From NCBI RefSeq assembly GCF_014196615.1, contig NZ_JACIDY010000007.1, forward strand, positions 1-64,000: 64,000 bases of DNA. Reading direction: 5' to 3'. Within the stretch, counting starts at the first letter, position 1. Each line of letters starts with the position of its first letter. The notes under the pieces were generated by a model. It saw nothing but the letters and a program-made list of their open reading frames with translations, was not told the origin of the DNA and did not search any database. The position numbers and the translations under genes were made by a program. This DNA is from Novosphingobium fluoreni. Lineage in GTDB: Bacteria > Pseudomonadota > Alphaproteobacteria > Sphingomonadales > Sphingomonadaceae. Shown piece by piece: positions 62,369-64,000 of this stretch.

Positions 62369-63739
62369 ATGGCAAAACCAAAGCGACGATATGCATGCCA
62401 GGCCTGCGGCAGCGTTTCCAACCGCTGGCAGGGGCAGTGCGCCGATTGCGGTGAGTGGAACACGCTGGCTGAGGAGGCACCGCAAACGGTCTTCTCAGCC
62501 AAGCATGATTTGTCATCCGGCGGCCGTCCCATTCGGTTCGAAGCGTTGGATGCTCCCGGCGAAAAGCTGCAGCGGCGGACCAGCGGCCTTGGCGAGTTCG
62601 ATCGCGCGCTGGGCGGCGGCCTGGTGCCCGGTTCCGCGATCCTGATGGGGGGTGATCCCGGCATCGGCAAGTCGACGCTGCTGCTGCAGGCTGCCGCCAA
62701 CATCGCCAACTCCGCCGCGACCGCCGTTTACGTCAGCGGTGAGGAAGCGGCAGGACAAGTGCGCCTGCGGGCTGAGAGGCTGGGATTGTCGAGCGCGCCG
62801 CTGATGCTGGCTTCCGCCACGTCCGTGCGCGATATTCTGACGACGCTGGGCAACATGGAGCCGCCCGCTCTGCTGGTGATCGATTCGATCCAGACCATGC
62901 ATTCCGACCAGATAGAAGGAGCACCCGGCACGGTCAGCCAAGTGCGCGGCTGCGCCTTCGAACTGATCCGCTACGCCAAGGAAAACGGCGTTACGCTCGT
63001 TCTCGTCGGTCATGTCACCAAGGATGGGTCCATCGCCGGGCCGCGCGTGCTGGAGCACATGGTGGACGTGGTGATGAGCTTCGAGGGCGAGCGCAGCCAC
63101 CAGTATCGCATCCTGCGCTCGATCAAGAACCGCTTCGGCCCAGTGGATGAGATCGGCGTCTTTGCCATGGAGGGCGCGGGCCTGGCCGAAGTGGGCAACC
63201 CCTCACTGCTTTTCCTGTCCGGCCGGGAAGAGCCGATGGCGGGCAGCGCGGTATTCCCGGCGATGGAAGGTACACGTCCGGTGCTGGTCGAAATCCAAGC
63301 GCTCATCGTACGGCTGCAGAGCGGCGCCACGCCGAGACGGGCGGTGGTCGGCTGGGACTCCGGTCGGCTGGCGATGCTGCTAGCCGTGCTGGAAGCGCGC
63401 TGCGGGCTCAATTTCTCCAGCGCCGAAGTCTATCTCAACGTCGCGGGCGGCTATCGCCTGGCCGATCCCGCGGCCGACTTGGCGGTGGCTGCCGCACTGG
63501 TTTCGGCGCTGGGAGACAAGCCGCTGCCCAAGGACGCGGTATGGTTCGGCGAGGTATCGCTGGCGGGCGAGATTCGGCCCGTGGCCCATGCCGGTATCCG
63601 CCAGCGTGAAGCCGCTAAGCTGGGCTTTGGACGCGGCTTTGGACCGGCTTCGTCCACGCCCGCGGACGATAAGGGCTTGCGCTATGACGGCCTGACGCTG
63701 CTGCCGAACCTCGTTGACCGGGTACTCGGCGCTTCCTAG
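62369..63739 (+). CDS. radA: DNA repair protein RadA
   Basis: A 456-residue RecA-like branch-migration ATPase. The N-terminal zinc finger is complete (Cys10, 13, 24 and 27: CQACGSVSNRWQGQCADCGEW). The ATPase has Walker A ILMGGDPGIGKSTLLLQ and Walker B LLVIDSIQTM, the RadA-specific KNRFG motif (ILRSIKNRFGPVDEIGVF) and a C-terminal Lon-protease-like domain (SSAEVYLNVAGGYRLADPAADLAVAAALVSALGDKPL). No LexA box is seen in front. The cvpA-like gene starts 10 bp after its stop. Confidence 0.97.
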   Translation: MAKPKRRYACQACGSVSNRWQGQCADCGEWNTLAEEAPQTVFSAKHDLSSGGRPIRFEALDAPGEKLQRRTSGLGEFDRALGGGLVPGSAILMGGDPGIGKSTLLLQAAANIANSAATAVYVSGEEAAGQVRLRAERLGLSSAPLMLASATSVRDILTTLGNMEPPALLVIDSIQTMHSDQIEGAPGTVSQVRGCAFELIRYAKENGVTLVLVGHVTKDGSIAGPRVLEHMVDVVMSFEGERSHQYRILRSIKNRFGPVDEIGVFAMEGAGLAEVGNPSLLFLSGREEPMAGSAVFPAMEGTRPVLVEIQALIVRLQSGATPRRAVVGWDSGRLAMLLAVLEARCGLNFSSAEVYLNVAGGYRLADPAADLAVAAALVSALGDKPLPKDAVWFGEVSLAGEIRPVAHAGIRQREAAKLGFGRGFGPASSTPADDKGLRYDGLTLLPNLVDRVLGAS

Positions 63740-63749
63740 ATGACGAGCG

Positions 63750-64000
63750 ATGACGGGTTTCGACATAGCAGTCCTGTTGATCGTCGGCGTGGGCGCGGTG
63801 ATCGGTTTCTTGCGCGGCTTCGTGCAGGAAATCCTGGCGCTGATCGCCTGGATGGCGGTCGTGTTCGCCGTGCGCCTGTTCCACACTGCACTGACCGCCT
63901 GGCTGGTGCCGCATATCGGATCGGGGTCGGGCGCGGCGGTGCTGGCGTTCGGCCTGCTAGTGATCGTCCCTTATGCCATCATGAAGATGATCGCCAACTG
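63750..64000 (+). CDS. CvpA family membrane protein, cut by the window edge
   Basis: The first 83 residues of a CvpA/colicin-V-production-type membrane protein: MTGFDIAVLLIVGVGAVIGF, then LRGFVQEILALIAWMAVVFAVRLF and two further helices. The G-x-x-x-G-x-LRGF-x-x-E-x-L pattern is the family hallmark. ATG 63750 gives the family start; an ATG at 63740 is in another frame. It is placed directly after radA, a common alphaproteobacterial order that usually continues with purF, not visible here. Confidence 0.9.
   Translation, partial: MTGFDIAVLLIVGVGAVIGFLRGFVQEILALIAWMAVVFAVRLFHTALTAWLVPHIGSGSGAAVLAFGLLVIVPYAIMKMIAN

Overview
The window is chromosomal DNA of high G+C content from an alphaproteobacterium, most likely a sphingomonad (order Sphingomonadales, for example a Novosphingobium- or Sphingomonas-like genus). 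The evidence is indirect but consistent. There is an alphaproteobacterial SOS box (GTTC-N7-GTTC) in front of lexA. Spermidine is made by the carboxyspermidine route, next to a type III PLP-fold decarboxylase. A PrsK/PrsR pair and a sugar transferase of the PEP-CTERM/exosortase type are present, together with a stand-alone gene-transfer-agent-type holin and an ornithine-decarboxylase leader. Many starts are GTG or TTG. No rRNA, CRISPR array, insertion sequence, integrase or replication origin is visible.

Layout. 1-1010: a 3'-truncated PA0069-type radical SAM gene abutting a secreted protein cut by the window edge. 1109-4216: moaB, a soluble lytic transglycosylase and a divergent uracil-DNA-glycosylase-like protein, all leftward. 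4296-12445: ETF-ubiquinone oxidoreductase, ispE, an N-formylglutamate amidohydrolase, ilvD, a lipoprotein, NAD(P)H-hydrate repair and an RNA methyltransferase, rightward and tightly packed. 12851-17213: the polyamine block (carboxy(nor)spermidine synthase, a Cys-rich lipoprotein, nspC, then an ornithine-type decarboxylase behind a 332-nt structured leader). 17426-23858: a TPR-like periplasmic protein, gltX-gltA, divergent comEC, and lexA with its SOS box. 23928-32386: a long leftward block ppiD-trpE-(phosphodiester glycosidase lipoprotein)-trpG-trpD-trpC-moaC-moeA, most junctions overlapping by 4 nt. 32670-35713: tpiA, secG, pyrG. 35726-41012: a TSUP permease, tRNA-Arg, a grxC-amidase-DUF1178 operon, a small heat-shock gene under an apparent ROSE RNA thermometer, a PEBP protein, a DUF2171 protein and a LysR regulator. 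41091-43514: malate synthase G, tRNA-Pro and tRNA-Ile2. 43598-53139: a polysaccharide-deacetylase-like protein, a degenerate histidine kinase, an Lrp regulator, aroQ, a holin, RlpA, argG, an ABC-type binding protein and efp. 53195-59625: an inositol-monophosphatase-family enzyme, tRNA-Leu and the sugar transferase-prsK-prsR operon. 59714-64000: panB, an APC permease, radA and the start of a cvpA-like gene.

Most genes are core metabolism. The most interesting parts are regulatory RNA. The decarboxylase leader carries a 22-codon upstream ORF containing a Pro-Pro-Gly stalling motif, a C-rich stretch, and two crossing helices: one looks like a terminator, the other buries the ribosome binding site in 13 base pairs. 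The small heat-shock gene has three stacked hairpins, the last being a textbook ROSE helix, behind a heat-shock-sigma-like promoter. Smaller leads are the truncated radical SAM gene, the kinase with an eroded ATP-binding domain, and a perfect 16-bp palindrome between panB and the permease gene.
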